DNA from: Actibacterium sp.
GTDB lineage: Bacteria; Pseudomonadota; Alphaproteobacteria; Rhodobacterales; Rhodobacteraceae
Length of the DNA stretch: 64,000 bases
Direction: 5' to 3'
Assembly: GCA_016278325.1 (NCBI GenBank)
Contig: JADQCB010000034.1
Span: 1-64,000, forward strand
Positions 35,589 through 45,169 of this stretch are shown piece by piece (position 1 is the first letter of the stretch; each line of letters opens with the position of its first letter). The notes under the pieces were generated by a model. That model was given only the letters and a program-made list of their open reading frames with translations. It did not search any database and was not told the origin of the DNA. Both the position numbers and the translations under genes were made by a program.

Positions 35589-36764
35589 ATGACAAATACC
35601 GTGATCGTTTCGGCCGCCCGCACGCCCGTCGGAAGCTTCAACGGGGCCTTTGCCAACACACCGGCCCATGATCTGGGGGCGGCCGTGCTGTCCGAGGTCG
35701 TGGCGCGCGCCGGGATCAACAAGGCCGAGGTGTCAGAGACGATCCTGGGCCAGGTTCTGACCGCGGGCCAGGGCCAGAACCCGGCCCGCCAGGCACATGT
35801 CAATGCCGGCCTGCCGATCGAAAGCGCGGCCTGGAGCATCAACCAGGTCTGCGGTTCGGGCCTGCGCAGCGTGGCGCTGGCCGCGCAGCATGTCCAGCTG
35901 GGCGATGCCTCGATCGTTGCCGCCGGTGGCCAGGAAAGCATGAGCCTTGCGCCGCATGTCGCGCATCTGCGCGCGGGCCACAAGATGGGCGACATGAAAT
36001 TCATCGACAGCATGATCCGCGACGGTCTGTGGGATGCCTTCAATGGCTATCACATGGGCCAGACGGCCGAGAACGTCGCCGAGAAATGGCAGATCAATCG
36101 CGAAACGCAGGACGAATTCGCGGTCGCGAGCCAGAACAAGGCCGAGGCCGCGCAGAAGGCCGGTAAATTCGCCGATGAGATCATGGCCTTTACCGTCAAG
36201 ACGCGGAAGGGCGAGACCCTCGTCGACCAGGACGAGTATATCCGCCATGGCGCCACGATCGAGAACATGCAGAAGCTGCGCCCGGCATTTGCCAAGGACG
36301 GGTCTGTCACGGCCGGCAATGCCAGCGGCATCAATGACGGCGCCGCGGCGGTTCTGGTCATGAGCGCCGAGCAGGCCGAGAAGCGTGGTCTCGAACCGCT
36401 GGCGCGAATCGCCTCTTACGCGACGGCAGGGCTGGATCCGTCGATCATGGGTGTCGGGCCGATCCACGCCTCGCGCAAGGCGCTTGAAAAGGCCGGCTGG
36501 AAGCCGGGCGATCTGGATCTTGTCGAAGCGAACGAGGCATTCGCCGCCCAGGCCTGCGCGGTGAACAAGGAAATGGGCTGGGATCCGTCCATCGTGAACG
36601 TCAACGGCGGGGCCATTGCCATCGGCCATCCGATCGGCGCAAGCGGCGCGCGCATTCTCAACACGCTGCTGTTCGAGATGAAGCGCCGCGGCGCCAAGAA
36701 GGGCCTGGCGACGCTGTGCATCGGTGGCGGCATGGGCGTGGCCATGTGTCTGGAACGTCCGTAA
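35589..36764 (+). CDS. phaA: Acetyl-CoA C-acetyltransferase (beta-ketothiolase)
   Basis: This 391-residue thiolase condenses two acetyl-CoA to acetoacetyl-CoA, the entry to polyhydroxybutyrate. The nucleophile C88 is in [17 protein letters not shown] carries the conserved histidine and CIGGGMG the second active-site cysteine. It is followed by a strong terminator and then phaB with its own leader, so the two are separately transcribed. No phaC is in the window. Confidence 0.96.
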   Translation: MTNTVIVSAARTPVGSFNGAFANTPAHDLGAAVLSEVVARAGINKAEVSETILGQVLTAGQGQNPARQAHVNAGLPIESAAWSINQVCGSGLRSVALAAQHVQLGDASIVAAGGQESMSLAPHVAHLRAGHKMGDMKFIDSMIRDGLWDAFNGYHMGQTAENVAEKWQINRETQDEFAVASQNKAEAAQKAGKFADEIMAFTVKTRKGETLVDQDEYIRHGATIENMQKLRPAFAKDGSVTAGNASGINDGAAAVLVMSAEQAEKRGLEPLARIASYATAGLDPSIMGVGPIHASRKALEKAGWKPGDLDLVEANEAFAAQACAVNKEMGWDPSIVNVNGGAIAIGHPIGASGARILNTLLFEMKRRGAKKGLATLCIGGGMGVAMCLERP

Positions 36765-36785
36765 GCGCGCGACAGGCGGCAGACT

Positions 36786-36807
36786 GGGGCGTTTCGGCGC
36801 CCCTTTT
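36786..36807 (+). terminator. Rho-independent terminator after phaA
   Basis: GGGGCG-TTTCGG-CGCCCC followed by TTTT, about 20 bp after the phaA stop. The stem is all G/C pairs. It separates phaA from phaB. Confidence 0.85.
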
Positions 36808-36880
36808 GCTGTGTGCCGCCCTGTCTGCCCCGATGACAGAAAATTTTTACGTAACAAAATTGCGAGATTGAAATACAGAG

Positions 36881-36895
36881 GGTAACGTCGTTACC
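36881..36895. promoter_or_regulatory. Palindromic operator candidate before phaB
   Basis: GGTAAC-GTC-GTTACC is a perfect 6-bp dyad in the phaB leader, 28 bp before the start codon. A second palindrome TTACGTAA lies at 36847-36854 in an A/T-rich stretch that probably contains the promoter. The regulator is unknown; PhaR is a candidate from context only. Confidence 0.45.
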
Positions 36896-36923
36896 AATGC
36901 TGTTGAGCAACAGGAGGAAGAAC

Positions 36924-37646
36924 ATGGCAAAAGTCGCACTCGTCACCGGCGGAACCCGTGGCATCGGGGCCGCGATCAGCGCCGCGTTGAAAGCGGCGGG
37001 CTATTCCGTGGCCGCGAATTATGCCGGCAACGACGAGGCCGCCGCGAAGTTCACGGAAAAGACGGGCATTTCCACCTACAAGTGGTCTGTCGCCGATTAC
37101 GACGCCTGCGCGGCCGGCGCCGCCAGGGTCGCGGATGATCTGGGCCCGATCGACGTTCTGGTGAACAACGCGGGCATCACGCGCGACGCGCCGTTCCACA
37201 AGATGACGCCGGAACAGTGGAAGGAAGTGATCGACACCAACCTGTCGGGCGTTTTCAACATGACCCATCCGATCTGGCCGGGCATGCGTGAACGCAAGTT
37301 CGGCCGCATCATAACGATCAGCTCGATCAACGGGCAAAAGGGCCAGTTCGGCCAGGCGAACTATGCCGCGTCAAAAGCCGGCGATCTGGGCTTTACCAAG
37401 ACCCTCGCGCAGGAAGGCGCGCGCTTTGGCATCACCGCCAACGCCGTCTGCCCGGGCTATATTGCCACCGACATGGTGATGTCCGTGCCGGAAAAGGTGC
37501 GCGAATCGATCATTGCACAAATTCCCGCCGGTCGCCTGGGCGAGCCGGATGAGATCGCACGCTGCGTCGTCTTCCTGGCGGCCGACGATTCGGAATTCAT
37601 CAACGGCGCGACACTTTCGGCCAATGGCGCGCAATATTTCGCCTGA
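36924..37646 (+). CDS. phaB: Acetoacetyl-CoA reductase
   Basis: This 240-residue short-chain dehydrogenase reduces acetoacetyl-CoA with NADPH to (R)-3-hydroxybutyryl-CoA for polyhydroxybutyrate. The nucleotide-binding turn is GGTRGIG (9-15). NNAGITRD and the catalytic Y147-x3-K151 in NYAASKAG are clear. AGGAGG eight bases upstream gives a strong start at 36924. Codon use matches the neighbours. Confidence 0.96.
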   Translation: MAKVALVTGGTRGIGAAISAALKAAGYSVAANYAGNDEAAAKFTEKTGISTYKWSVADYDACAAGAARVADDLGPIDVLVNNAGITRDAPFHKMTPEQWKEVIDTNLSGVFNMTHPIWPGMRERKFGRIITISSINGQKGQFGQANYAASKAGDLGFTKTLAQEGARFGITANAVCPGYIATDMVMSVPEKVRESIIAQIPAGRLGEPDEIARCVVFLAADDSEFINGATLSANGAQYFA

Positions 37647-37680
37647 GGGAAAGGATTTCGCGTCGGGATAGGTCCGGCAA

Positions 37681-37710
37681 GAAAAACGCAGCGCCCGACG
37701 GGGCGCTGCG
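37681..37710 (-). terminator. Rho-independent terminator for the YdcH-like gene
   Basis: CGCAGCGCCC-GACG-GGGCGCTGCG forms a perfect 10-bp stem. The T-run is on the minus strand (five A at 37682-37686), so it ends leftward transcripts from the small gene at 37823-37987. Confidence 0.85.
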
Positions 37711-37822
37711 TGCATCTGTGCCGAAAGGAACGGCGACGCGCGTGCTGCGACATACCGCGCCTCGTGCAAGGCGCGCATGAATCGGTCAAACGCCGCGGAG
37801 CGATTGCGCGGCTTCGGTCGCA

Positions 37823-37987
37823 TTACATCGAAAGCCGCTCGATCTGTTCCTTGAGGCGAAGCTTCTGCTTCTTGAGTTCGGCAATATGAAGATCGTCACA
37901 AGCCGGGCTGCGCATTTCCTGCTCAACGCGCTCCGAGAGGGTCTTGTGCTTGCGGCGGAGCTCTTGCAGGTGCGAACTCAGGGACAT
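37823..37987 (-). CDS. YdcH-family (DUF465) small protein
   Basis: This 54-residue protein (MSLSSHLQELRRKHKTLSER onward) is almost entirely charged helix, ending ELKKQKLRLKEQIERLSM. This is the DUF465/YdcH pattern, a short coiled-coil protein of unknown role. The ATG at 37987 is preceded by GGAGGA. A strong terminator lies about 110 bp downstream. Confidence 0.88.
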   Translation of the reverse strand: MSLSSHLQELRRKHKTLSERVEQEMRSPACDDLHIAELKKQKLRLKEQIERLSM

Positions 37988-38104
37988 GGTCGTCCTCCTC
38001 TCAAGGTTTATCGTGCGACGGTATTGCAGCACAGTTCCCGAGTCGTGTCACGCGCGACGGATGGACAATTTTTCGTAAGACGGATCCGGGCGGAATCGTG
38101 CCAA

Positions 38105-38869
38105 TCATGCCTCGGGCCATGAAAGCTGTGCCGCTTCGCGCAGCACGGCACTGATTTCCGGGGCATGATCGTCGCCGTCGCGCAGATGCGCGGCGCCGGA
38201 ATGCAATGCCAGGGGCGGCAAAAGGCGAAAGGCCGCGCGGCCGCCCTTGATCGCGCTCAGCAGGATCAGCTTGGCGGGGCGCCCCGCCCGCGGCGCCAGC
38301 GGCAGAACGCGGACACTGCCCAGCCGGCCGTTCAGCGCGGAAAGCATCTCGGGCAGCCGCTCGGCCCGTTGTATCATGGTCAACCGGCCGCCGGGCTCCA
38401 GGCGACGCGCGGCGCAATCGATCCAGACCGTCAGCGGCGTGTCGCCGGCCAGCGCGGTCTCGCGCCCCGTGTCGGCGGCGGCGGTCCTGCGGTCCTGCTG
38501 GAAATAGGGCGGGTTGGCGATGACATGGGCAAATGACGCCTGTCTCAGCCCCGCCGGCAAGTCGGCCAGGTCCGCCTCGACCACGTCCAGCGGCAGATCG
38601 TTCTCGGCAGCGTTGCGGCGGGCCAGCGCGGCATAATCCGGCTGCAATTCGACCCCGGTCAGGTGCAGGCCGGCAACCCGGGCCGACAGGCAAAGGGCGG
38701 CCGCGCCGACGCCGCACCCCAGGTCGAGAATGCGCTGCCCTGCCCGTGCGGGCACCGCGGCGGCCAGCAGAACCGGGTCTATTCCGGCGCGATAGCCGGA
38801 TTTCGGCTGCCATAGCGCAAGCCGTCCGCCCAGGAAGCGGTCACGGGTCAGGTCACAGGGGGCGAACAT
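38105..38869 (-). CDS. tRNA1(Val) (adenine-N6)-methyltransferase-like protein (TrmN6 family)
   Basis: This 254-residue class I methyltransferase has the SAM loop LDLGCGVGAAALCLS and the N6-adenine or glutamine motif NPPY (ANPPYFQQ). The N-terminal FLGGRLALWQPKSGYRAGID is typical of the TrmN6/YfiC group acting on A37 of tRNA. Specificity is inferred. It follows a DUF2007 gene by 3 bp on the same strand, a pairing that suggests co-transcription. Confidence 0.85.
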   Translation of the reverse strand: MFAPCDLTRDRFLGGRLALWQPKSGYRAGIDPVLLAAAVPARAGQRILDLGCGVGAAALCLSARVAGLHLTGVELQPDYAALARRNAAENDLPLDVVEADLADLPAGLRQASFAHVIANPPYFQQDRRTAAADTGRETALAGDTPLTVWIDCAARRLEPGGRLTMIQRAERLPEMLSALNGRLGSVRVLPLAPRAGRPAKLILLSAIKGGRAAFRLLPPLALHSGAAHLRDGDDHAPEISAVLREAAQLSWPEA

Positions 38870-38872
38870 GGA

Positions 38873-39094
38873 TCAGGGACTGTCCGGCACGGCGATATCA
38901 TTGTCGCGCATAATGGTCCGGGCCGCGTCGTAATCGTCGTCTCGGACCATCAGGCGGCGGGGCAGAACGCCGATCGAGCCTTCCAGAACGCTCATGTGGA
39001 CATCCATCTGAAAAGGCTCTATCCCCTCGCCTCGAAGAAGCATGGTGGCAAAGGCGATAACGGTCGGGTCATTGGTGCGCAGCAGTTCTTTCAT
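38873..39094 (-). CDS. DUF2007-type small protein
   Basis: This 73-residue protein begins MKELLRTNDPTVIAFATMLL, has a GEGIEPFQMD strand, and ends in RTIMRDNDIAVPDSP. The fold family (putative signal-transducing, GlnB-like) is poorly characterised. It lies 3 bp upstream of the TrmN6-like gene and diverges from the polyprenyl synthase gene over 62 bp. Confidence 0.8.
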   Translation of the reverse strand: MKELLRTNDPTVIAFATMLLRGEGIEPFQMDVHMSVLEGSIGVLPRRLMVRDDDYDAARTIMRDNDIAVPDSP

Positions 39095-39156
39095 CCAAAG
39101 GGACTTAAGAGCAAACGCCGGCAATTGTCGAGAGAAGTGACGGGGGCCAGAGGACT

Positions 39157-40149
39157 TTGGATAGCGCGACGAACAAGCCGCATGACCGTCTCGGCGTGCA
39201 TCTGTCCGACGACATGCAGGCGGTCGATGCGCTGATCCGCACGCGCATGTCGTCGCGCCATGCCCCCCGGATCGCCGAGGTCTCGACCCATCTGATCGAT
39301 GCCGGCGGCAAACGCCTGCGCCCGATGCTGACCCTGGCCGCGGCACGGCTGTGCGGCTATGCGGGCGCGCATCATATCAACCTGGCCGCGGCGGTCGAAT
39401 TCATCCATACGGCCACCTTGCTGCATGACGACGTGGTGGACGAAAGCGGCCAGCGCCGGGGCCGGCCAACGGCCAATCTTCTTTGGGACAACAAGTCCAG
39501 CGTTCTGGTCGGCGATTTCCTCTTCGCCCGGTCCTTCCAGCTGATGGTCGATACCGGCTCGCTGCGGGTCCTGGACATCCTGTCGAACGCTTCGGCGACG
39601 ATCACCGAGGGCGAGGTGCTGCAACTGACGGCGGCGCGCAACCTGGCGACCGACGAAGACGTCTATTTGCAGGTGGTGCGCGGCAAGACGGCAGCGCTCT
39701 TCTCGGCCGCGACCGAGGCGGGCGGCGTGATCGCCGGCGCGTCCGAGGCGCAGGTCCGGGCCCTGCACGATTACGGCGATGCCCTGGGGATCAGCTTTCA
39801 GATCGTGGACGACCTGCTGGATTACTGGGGCACGGATGCCACCGGAAAGAATGTCGGCGACGATTTCCGCGAGCGCAAGCTGACCCTGCCGGTCATCAAG
39901 GCCGTCGCCGCTGCGGATTCCGAAGAACGCGCCTTCTGGTCGCGCGTGATCGCCCGGGGCGAACAGGGCGATGGCGATCTTCAGCATGCGTTGATACTGC
40001 TGGAACGGCATGGCGCGCTGGAGGCGACGCGGGCCGAGGCGCTGGCCTGGGCGTCACGCGCCAAGCAGGCGATCCAGAGATTGCCCGCGGACCCGATCCG
40101 CGACATGCTGGGCGACATTGCCGATTACGTCGTGGCCCGCATCAACTGA
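39157..40149 (+). CDS. Polyprenyl diphosphate synthase (ubiquinone side chain)
   Basis: This 330-residue trans-prenyltransferase makes the long isoprenoid tail of ubiquinone (octa- or decaprenyl). The first aspartate motif is DDVVDES and the second is DDLLDYWG. GGKRLRP binds the allylic/homoallylic substrates. The start is a TTG at 39157 with AGAGGA just upstream; no ATG is available before conserved sequence. It overlaps ispE by 8 bp at the 3' end. It fits with ubiG elsewhere in the window. Confidence 0.92.
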   Translation: MDSATNKPHDRLGVHLSDDMQAVDALIRTRMSSRHAPRIAEVSTHLIDAGGKRLRPMLTLAAARLCGYAGAHHINLAAAVEFIHTATLLHDDVVDESGQRRGRPTANLLWDNKSSVLVGDFLFARSFQLMVDTGSLRVLDILSNASATITEGEVLQLTAARNLATDEDVYLQVVRGKTAALFSAATEAGGVIAGASEAQVRALHDYGDALGISFQIVDDLLDYWGTDATGKNVGDDFRERKLTLPVIKAVAAADSEERAFWSRVIARGEQGDGDLQHALILLERHGALEATRAEALAWASRAKQAIQRLPADPIRDMLGDIADYVVARIN

Positions 40150-40969
40150 TCCGGCACGCCTGGACCCACCAGTCCGGCCGGACCTGCCGAAGGGCAATCG
40201 CCGCCGCATCCGCTGCGTGCCGGTCGCCGAAGAGCCCGAAACAGGTGGCGCCCGATCCCGACATCCGCGCCAGAAGGCACCCGGGCGCGGCGCCGATTTC
40301 GGCCAGCACCCGGCCGATTGCGGGATGCAGCCCGATCGCGGCCGATTGCAGGTCGTTGCGCTGCGCCGCCAGCCAATCGACAAGGGCGGCGGCATCGGCG
40401 AAACCGGGTATGGTTTCGGGCATCGGCGGGTTGTCGCTATCCGTCAGCAATCGGAAAACCTGTGACGTGGCCACCGCGACGCGCGGGTTGACCAGCACCG
40501 CGTTCAGCACCGGCAAGCCGGGCAGCGGCGTCAGGATCTCGCCCACCCCCTGCATCCGCGCGCCACGTCCCGCATGGCAGACCGGAACATCGGCGCCCAG
40601 CGCCAACAGGTCGCGCGGCGCGGGCCGGCCGGTCAGGGCCGATACTGCGCGCAGCGTCGCCGCGGCATCGGATGAGCCGCCGCCGATCCCCGCGGCGACG
40701 GGAAGATTCTTTTCAAGGGTGATCGCCAGCGGCGGCGCCCCGGCCAGCCGGGTGGCCCGCAGAACCAGGTTGTCGGGCCCTGCGGCCAGCCCGGCGGCCT
40801 CGGGGCCGGTCACATGCAGCGCGGTTTCCCTTGCCCGCGCGATCGTGATCCGATCCCCCAGATCGGCAAAGGCCACGAGGCTGTCCAGCAAGTGATAGCC
40901 ATCGGCGCGCCGGCCCACGATGTGAAGGGCAAGGTTGATCTTCGCCGGGGCGAATGCCTCAACCGCCAT
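40142..40969 (-). CDS. ispE: 4-diphosphocytidyl-2-C-methyl-D-erythritol kinase
   Basis: This 275-residue GHMP kinase of the MEP isoprenoid pathway phosphorylates CDP-ME. The N-terminal FAPAKINLALHIVGRRADGY, the ATP loop LPVAAGIGGGSSDAAAT, and the C-terminal SGSGATCFG are all typical. It overlaps the upstream TPR gene by 11 bp (coupled translation) and converges with the prenyl synthase gene, so two isoprenoid genes face each other. Confidence 0.95.
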   Translation of the reverse strand: MAVEAFAPAKINLALHIVGRRADGYHLLDSLVAFADLGDRITIARARETALHVTGPEAAGLAAGPDNLVLRATRLAGAPPLAITLEKNLPVAAGIGGGSSDAAATLRAVSALTGRPAPRDLLALGADVPVCHAGRGARMQGVGEILTPLPGLPVLNAVLVNPRVAVATSQVFRLLTDSDNPPMPETIPGFADAAALVDWLAAQRNDLQSAAIGLHPAIGRVLAEIGAAPGCLLARMSGSGATCFGLFGDRHAADAAAIALRQVRPDWWVQACRIS

Positions 40970-42677
40970 TGCCCGCCGTATTCGGCTTGTCACCTTCCGC
41001 GGCAAGCACCTTGTCGAGCCCGACTTCCAGCTTGCGGCGAATGCGGTCCGGATCGACGTCGGGCGACGGGTTTTCCTCGTCGATGAAGGACAGGGCCCGG
41101 CGCCACTGGAACCGCGCCTCGACCTTGCGACCCACCGACCACAGCACGTCGCCCAGATGGTCGTTCACCACCGGGTCCACCGGCATCAGCGCGGCGGCGC
41201 GTTCCATGTGCGGCACGGCCTCTTCGTATCGCCCGAGCCGGTAGAGCGCCCAGGCCAGGCTGTCCACGATGTAGCCGCTGTCCGGCCGGGCCTCGACCGC
41301 GCGGCGGATCATGTCCAGCGCCGTGTCCAGCTTCACGCCCTTCTCGACATAGGAATAACCCAGATAGTTCAGGACACGCGGTTCCCCGGGCGACAGGTCC
41401 AGCGCCTTGAGGAAATCGGCCTCGGCCTGTTTCCAGTTGTCCACGCGCTCATGCGCGATGCCCCGGGCATAGTAGACCACCCATTGCCGCGGATCGGGGT
41501 CGTCGAACAGGTCGATCGCGGCATTGTAGGCGGCGATCGCCGCGTCGAAGCGTTTCATCCGACTGAGCATGTCGCCCAGCGTGACGTGAACCACCGCGAC
41601 GCCGGGATGCGATTGCGCAAGCGACCGCAGCACCGCGATCGCTTCTTCCGGTTTTCCCGTGGCCTCCAGCGTTTCGGCGCGCCCCATCTCGGCGGCATAG
41701 AAGGCCGGGTCGTCGGCCGGCACCTTCTTGTATGCGGCCGCCGCCAGGGCATGGCGTTGCAGTGTCTCAAGCAAGGATGCGCTGAGAAGGATGGCATCGA
41801 CATGCTGCGGGCGCAGAAATTCGGACAGCCGGGAATAAAGCAGCGTATAGGCATCGCCGGCCTCGCCGTTCAGGGCGCTGGCAACGGTGAAATAGACCTC
41901 GGCGGCGCCATCGGCAGCATTGCGGATCGTGGTATAGGGGAGAGCCTCGCCCGCGGCGATCCGGCTGCGCAATTCGGCAAGACCGGGGTCCAGTTCCATC
42001 CCGAAGGCATCGTCAAGCAGCGCCAGCGCCTTTTCGCCCCGGCCCAGCTGGCTGAGAATGCGAATGTAGGCCAATGCGCCGCGCCTCGTCCGCCGCAGCG
42101 CGCTTCCCGCTTCGCTGTCAAAGATCGCGGCCGCGCCTTCGAAATCGCCCACCGCGGCCAGCGCCAGCGCCTTGTGATACCGCGCGAAGGCTCCCACGCC
42201 CTGCTGTTCGGCGGCGGCATCGAAGGCGGCCAGCGCTTCGGACATGCGCCCGGCGCCGAATTCCGCCCAGGCGGTCATCAGCGAGTCGAGCAGCGGCCCG
42301 ACGCTGAGCCCGGCCTTCAGGTCGGCAAGCACATCGTCGAACTTGCCGGCCTTCATCTGCTCGGCCAGCAGGATCAGATTGGCGACCTGGTTCGTGGCGT
42401 CCAGCTGTTGCAGCCGCCGCGCGATCGGCACCGCCTTTTCAATCTGCCCAAGCCCGGCAAAGGCCAGGGCGGCGTTTTCGAGCAGGCTGGGATTCGAAGG
42501 GTCGCGGGCCAGAACCTGGGGGTAGTATTCGGCCGCCGCCCTGAAATCGAAAAATGCGCTGGCATGGCGCGCTGCCAGATAGGCGCCGGCCAGGCCGTTC
42601 TGGGCCCGGGCCGGGGACAAGGGGGCGATGGTCAGCGCCGCGGCAAGGGAAAGGCCGAGGAAGCGGGGGAAATGCAC
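40959..42677 (-). CDS. Exported tetratricopeptide-repeat protein
   Basis: This 572-residue protein has a Sec signal (FLGLSLAAALTIAPLSPARAQ). Many TPR-like helical pairs follow to the C-terminus, for example ALDLSPGEPRVLNYLGYSYV and AVEARPDSGYIVDSLAWALY. It is probably a periplasmic or outer-membrane-associated scaffold. GTG start at 42677. In this order a TPR gene just before ispE is, from memory, a recurrent arrangement. No partner can be named. Confidence 0.85.
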   Translation of the reverse strand: MHFPRFLGLSLAAALTIAPLSPARAQNGLAGAYLAARHASAFFDFRAAAEYYPQVLARDPSNPSLLENAALAFAGLGQIEKAVPIARRLQQLDATNQVANLILLAEQMKAGKFDDVLADLKAGLSVGPLLDSLMTAWAEFGAGRMSEALAAFDAAAEQQGVGAFARYHKALALAAVGDFEGAAAIFDSEAGSALRRTRRGALAYIRILSQLGRGEKALALLDDAFGMELDPGLAELRSRIAAGEALPYTTIRNAADGAAEVYFTVASALNGEAGDAYTLLYSRLSEFLRPQHVDAILLSASLLETLQRHALAAAAYKKVPADDPAFYAAEMGRAETLEATGKPEEAIAVLRSLAQSHPGVAVVHVTLGDMLSRMKRFDAAIAAYNAAIDLFDDPDPRQWVVYYARGIAHERVDNWKQAEADFLKALDLSPGEPRVLNYLGYSYVEKGVKLDTALDMIRRAVEARPDSGYIVDSLAWALYRLGRYEEAVPHMERAAALMPVDPVVNDHLGDVLWSVGRKVEARFQWRRALSFIDEENPSPDVDPDRIRRKLEVGLDKVLAAEGDKPNTAGNGG

Positions 42678-42779
42678 GCGCAAGTGGGAACTCCGATCAG
42701 GTCTGGATCGCAACCTAACCCCCGCAACGCACCAAGGCAATGCGCCGTGGTGCCAACACCGCACGGTCTGACGCAGCTG

Positions 42780-44432
42780 TTACATGTTGGGATAGTTGGG
42801 CCCGTCGCCACCCTGCGGCGTGGCCCAGTCGATGTTCTGGCTGGGATCCTTGATGTCGCAGGTCTTGCAATGCACGCAATTCTGGAAGTTGATGACGAAG
42901 CGCGGATCCTTGCCGTCTTCGCGCACCACCTCGTAGACACCCGCGGGGCAATAACGCTGCGCCGGCTCGTCATATTTCGGCAGGTTCACCGAGATCGGGA
43001 TATCCGGATCCTTCAGGTGCAGGTGGCAGGGCTGGCTTTCGGCGTGATTGGTCATCGAGAAGCTGACATTGGTCAGCCGGTCGAAGCTGAGCTTGCCGTC
43101 CGGTCGGGGATATTCGATTTCGGGGAAGTTCGATGCCTCGCCGGTCGCCTCGGCATCGGTCTTGCCATGTTTCAGCGTGCCCAGCAGCGACAGGCCGAAC
43201 AGGTTGTTCGTCCACATGTCGAACCCGCCCAGGGCCAGGCTGGCGGTCAGCCCGAATTTCGACCAGAGCGGTTTGACATTGCGCACACGCTTGAGGTCTT
43301 TCGCGACGGGGCCGCTGCGCAGCTCGTCCTCATATGCGGTCAGCTCGTCGCCGCTGCGCCCGTCGCGGATCGCGGCATGGGCGGCCTCGGCGGCCGCCAT
43401 GCCCGACAGCATCGCGTTGTGATTGCCCTTGATCCGCGGCACGTTGACCAGGCCGGCCGAACAGCCCAGCAACGCGCCGCCGGGGAACACGACCTTGGGG
43501 ATCGACTGCCAGCCGCCCTCGCTGATCGCGCGGGCGCCATAGGCCACGCGCTTGCCGCCCTTCAGCAGGTCGGCCACCACCGGATGATGCTTGAAGCGCT
43601 GGAACTCCATGTAGGGATAGAGATGCGGGTTCCGGTAATTCAGATGCACCACGAAGCCCACATAGACCTGGTTGTTCTCCAGGTGATAGATGAAAGAGCC
43701 GCCGCCGGCATTCCTGCCCAGCGGCCAGCCCATCGTGTGGGTGACGGTGCCCTCGCGGTGCTTTTCGGGGTCGACCTCCCAGATTTCCTTCATTCCGAGG
43801 CCGAATTTCTGCGGCTCGTGCCCCTCGGAAAGATCGTATCTGGCCATGACCTGCTTGGAGAGGGATCCGCGCACCCCTTCGCCCAGCAGGACGTATTTGC
43901 CCAGCAGCTCCATCCCCGGTTCGTAATTCGGCCCCGGTGTGCCATCGGGGTCGCGGCCGAATTCGCCGGCCACCACGCCCTTCACCTCGCCGTTCTCGCC
44001 AAATACCAGATCGGAGCAGGCCATGCCGGGGAACAGCTCGACGCCCAGCGCCTCGGCCTGTTCGGCCATCCAGCGGCAGACATTGCCCATGCTGACGATA
44101 TAGTTGCCGTGGTTGTTCATCAGCGGCGGCATCGGCCAGTTGGGAATCCGCATATGGCCGGATTCCCCCAGCAGATAGAAATTGTCGCGCGTCACCGGCA
44201 CGTTCAGCGGTGCGCCCTTCTCCTTCCAGTCGGGGATCAGCGCGTTCAGCCCGCACGGATCCAGCACCGCGCCCGACAGGATATGTGCGCCGACCTCGGA
44301 TCCCTTTTCCAGAACGACGACCTCCAGCTCGGGGTCGAGTTGCTTGAGCCGGATCGCGGCGGACAGCCCTGCCGGCCCGGCCCCCACGATCACCACGTCG
44401 TATTCCATCGACTCGCGTTCGGTCTCGGCCAT
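42780..44432 (-). CDS. Electron transfer flavoprotein-ubiquinone oxidoreductase
   Basis: This 550-residue membrane-associated iron-sulfur flavoprotein passes electrons from ETF (fatty and amino acid oxidation) to ubiquinone. The FAD motif is VVIVGAGPAGLSAAIRL near 11-27. The C-terminal ferredoxin-like cluster has CPAGVYE and NCVHCKTCDIKDP. The length matches bacterial ETF-QO. It stands alone, with greA diverging. It matches functionally with the acyl-CoA dehydrogenase at 49233-50948. Confidence 0.95.
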   Translation of the reverse strand: MAETERESMEYDVVIVGAGPAGLSAAIRLKQLDPELEVVVLEKGSEVGAHILSGAVLDPCGLNALIPDWKEKGAPLNVPVTRDNFYLLGESGHMRIPNWPMPPLMNNHGNYIVSMGNVCRWMAEQAEALGVELFPGMACSDLVFGENGEVKGVVAGEFGRDPDGTPGPNYEPGMELLGKYVLLGEGVRGSLSKQVMARYDLSEGHEPQKFGLGMKEIWEVDPEKHREGTVTHTMGWPLGRNAGGGSFIYHLENNQVYVGFVVHLNYRNPHLYPYMEFQRFKHHPVVADLLKGGKRVAYGARAISEGGWQSIPKVVFPGGALLGCSAGLVNVPRIKGNHNAMLSGMAAAEAAHAAIRDGRSGDELTAYEDELRSGPVAKDLKRVRNVKPLWSKFGLTASLALGGFDMWTNNLFGLSLLGTLKHGKTDAEATGEASNFPEIEYPRPDGKLSFDRLTNVSFSMTNHAESQPCHLHLKDPDIPISVNLPKYDEPAQRYCPAGVYEVVREDGKDPRFVINFQNCVHCKTCDIKDPSQNIDWATPQGGDGPNYPNM

Positions 44433-44668
44433 GTCGTTCCCTCCCGGCGCGGCGGCACCGTTTGTCTGAAGCATCGGAAATGCGATAGCCCAGGGTGCGG
44501 CGTCGGGTCAATTGCAGGGCCGCAACATTTCGTTGCACCGCAGCATCGTTTGTGCCGGCCGGGTCGGATCTGCTTGCAATCGCTGCCCTGCTGGGGTCTG
44601 GTAAAAGGATGAATTCACCGGCGGCGTCGTCCCCTGGACGGCGCCGTCTTCAAACGTCCGGTGCAGTG

Positions 44669-45139
44669 ATGGAAAAGATACCGATGACACGCGCGGGCAA
44701 CGCCGCGCTGAATGCCGAGCTGAAAAACCTGAAATCGGTCGAACGCCCCGCGGTGATCCGGGCGATTTCCGAGGCGCGCGAACATGGCGATCTTTCGGAG
44801 AATGCAGAGTATCACGCCGCGCGCGAAAAGCAGAGCTTCATCGAGGGCCGCATCAAGGAAATCGAGAGCCTTCTTTCCCGCGCCGAGGTGATCGACCCGG
44901 CCTCGTTGTCGGGGTCGATCAAGTTCGGTGCGACCGTCAGGCTGGTGGATGAGGATACCGACGAGGAAAAGACCTATCAGATCGTCGGCGAGGCCGAGGC
45001 CGACATCGAGAAGGGCCTTCTGAACATCAAGTCGCCCCTTGCGCGCGCCTTGATCGGCAAGGAGGAAGGTGACAGTGTCGAGGTCAGGACGCCCGGCGGC
45101 GAGAAGAGCTATGAGGTGCTGAGCATCGACTACGTCTGA
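44669..45139 (+). CDS. greA: Transcription elongation factor GreA
   Basis: This 156-residue factor stimulates RNA cleavage by backtracked RNA polymerase. The N-terminal coiled coil includes the acidic tip region [20 protein letters not shown]. The C-terminal FKBP-like domain carries [15 protein letters not shown]. The start METK-like [18 protein letters not shown] is typical. A small membrane-protein gene follows after 30 bp. Confidence 0.96.
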   Translation: MEKIPMTRAGNAALNAELKNLKSVERPAVIRAISEAREHGDLSENAEYHAAREKQSFIEGRIKEIESLLSRAEVIDPASLSGSIKFGATVRLVDEDTDEEKTYQIVGEAEADIEKGLLNIKSPLARALIGKEEGDSVEVRTPGGEKSYEVLSIDYV

Positions 45140-45169
45140 ACCACCTGGCTGAATCGAGGCCGATCCGAG

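Noticed and set aside
40935-44612. A 1225-codon plus-strand open frame
   Set aside because: It is antisense to the TPR and ETF-QO genes and has no domain signal.
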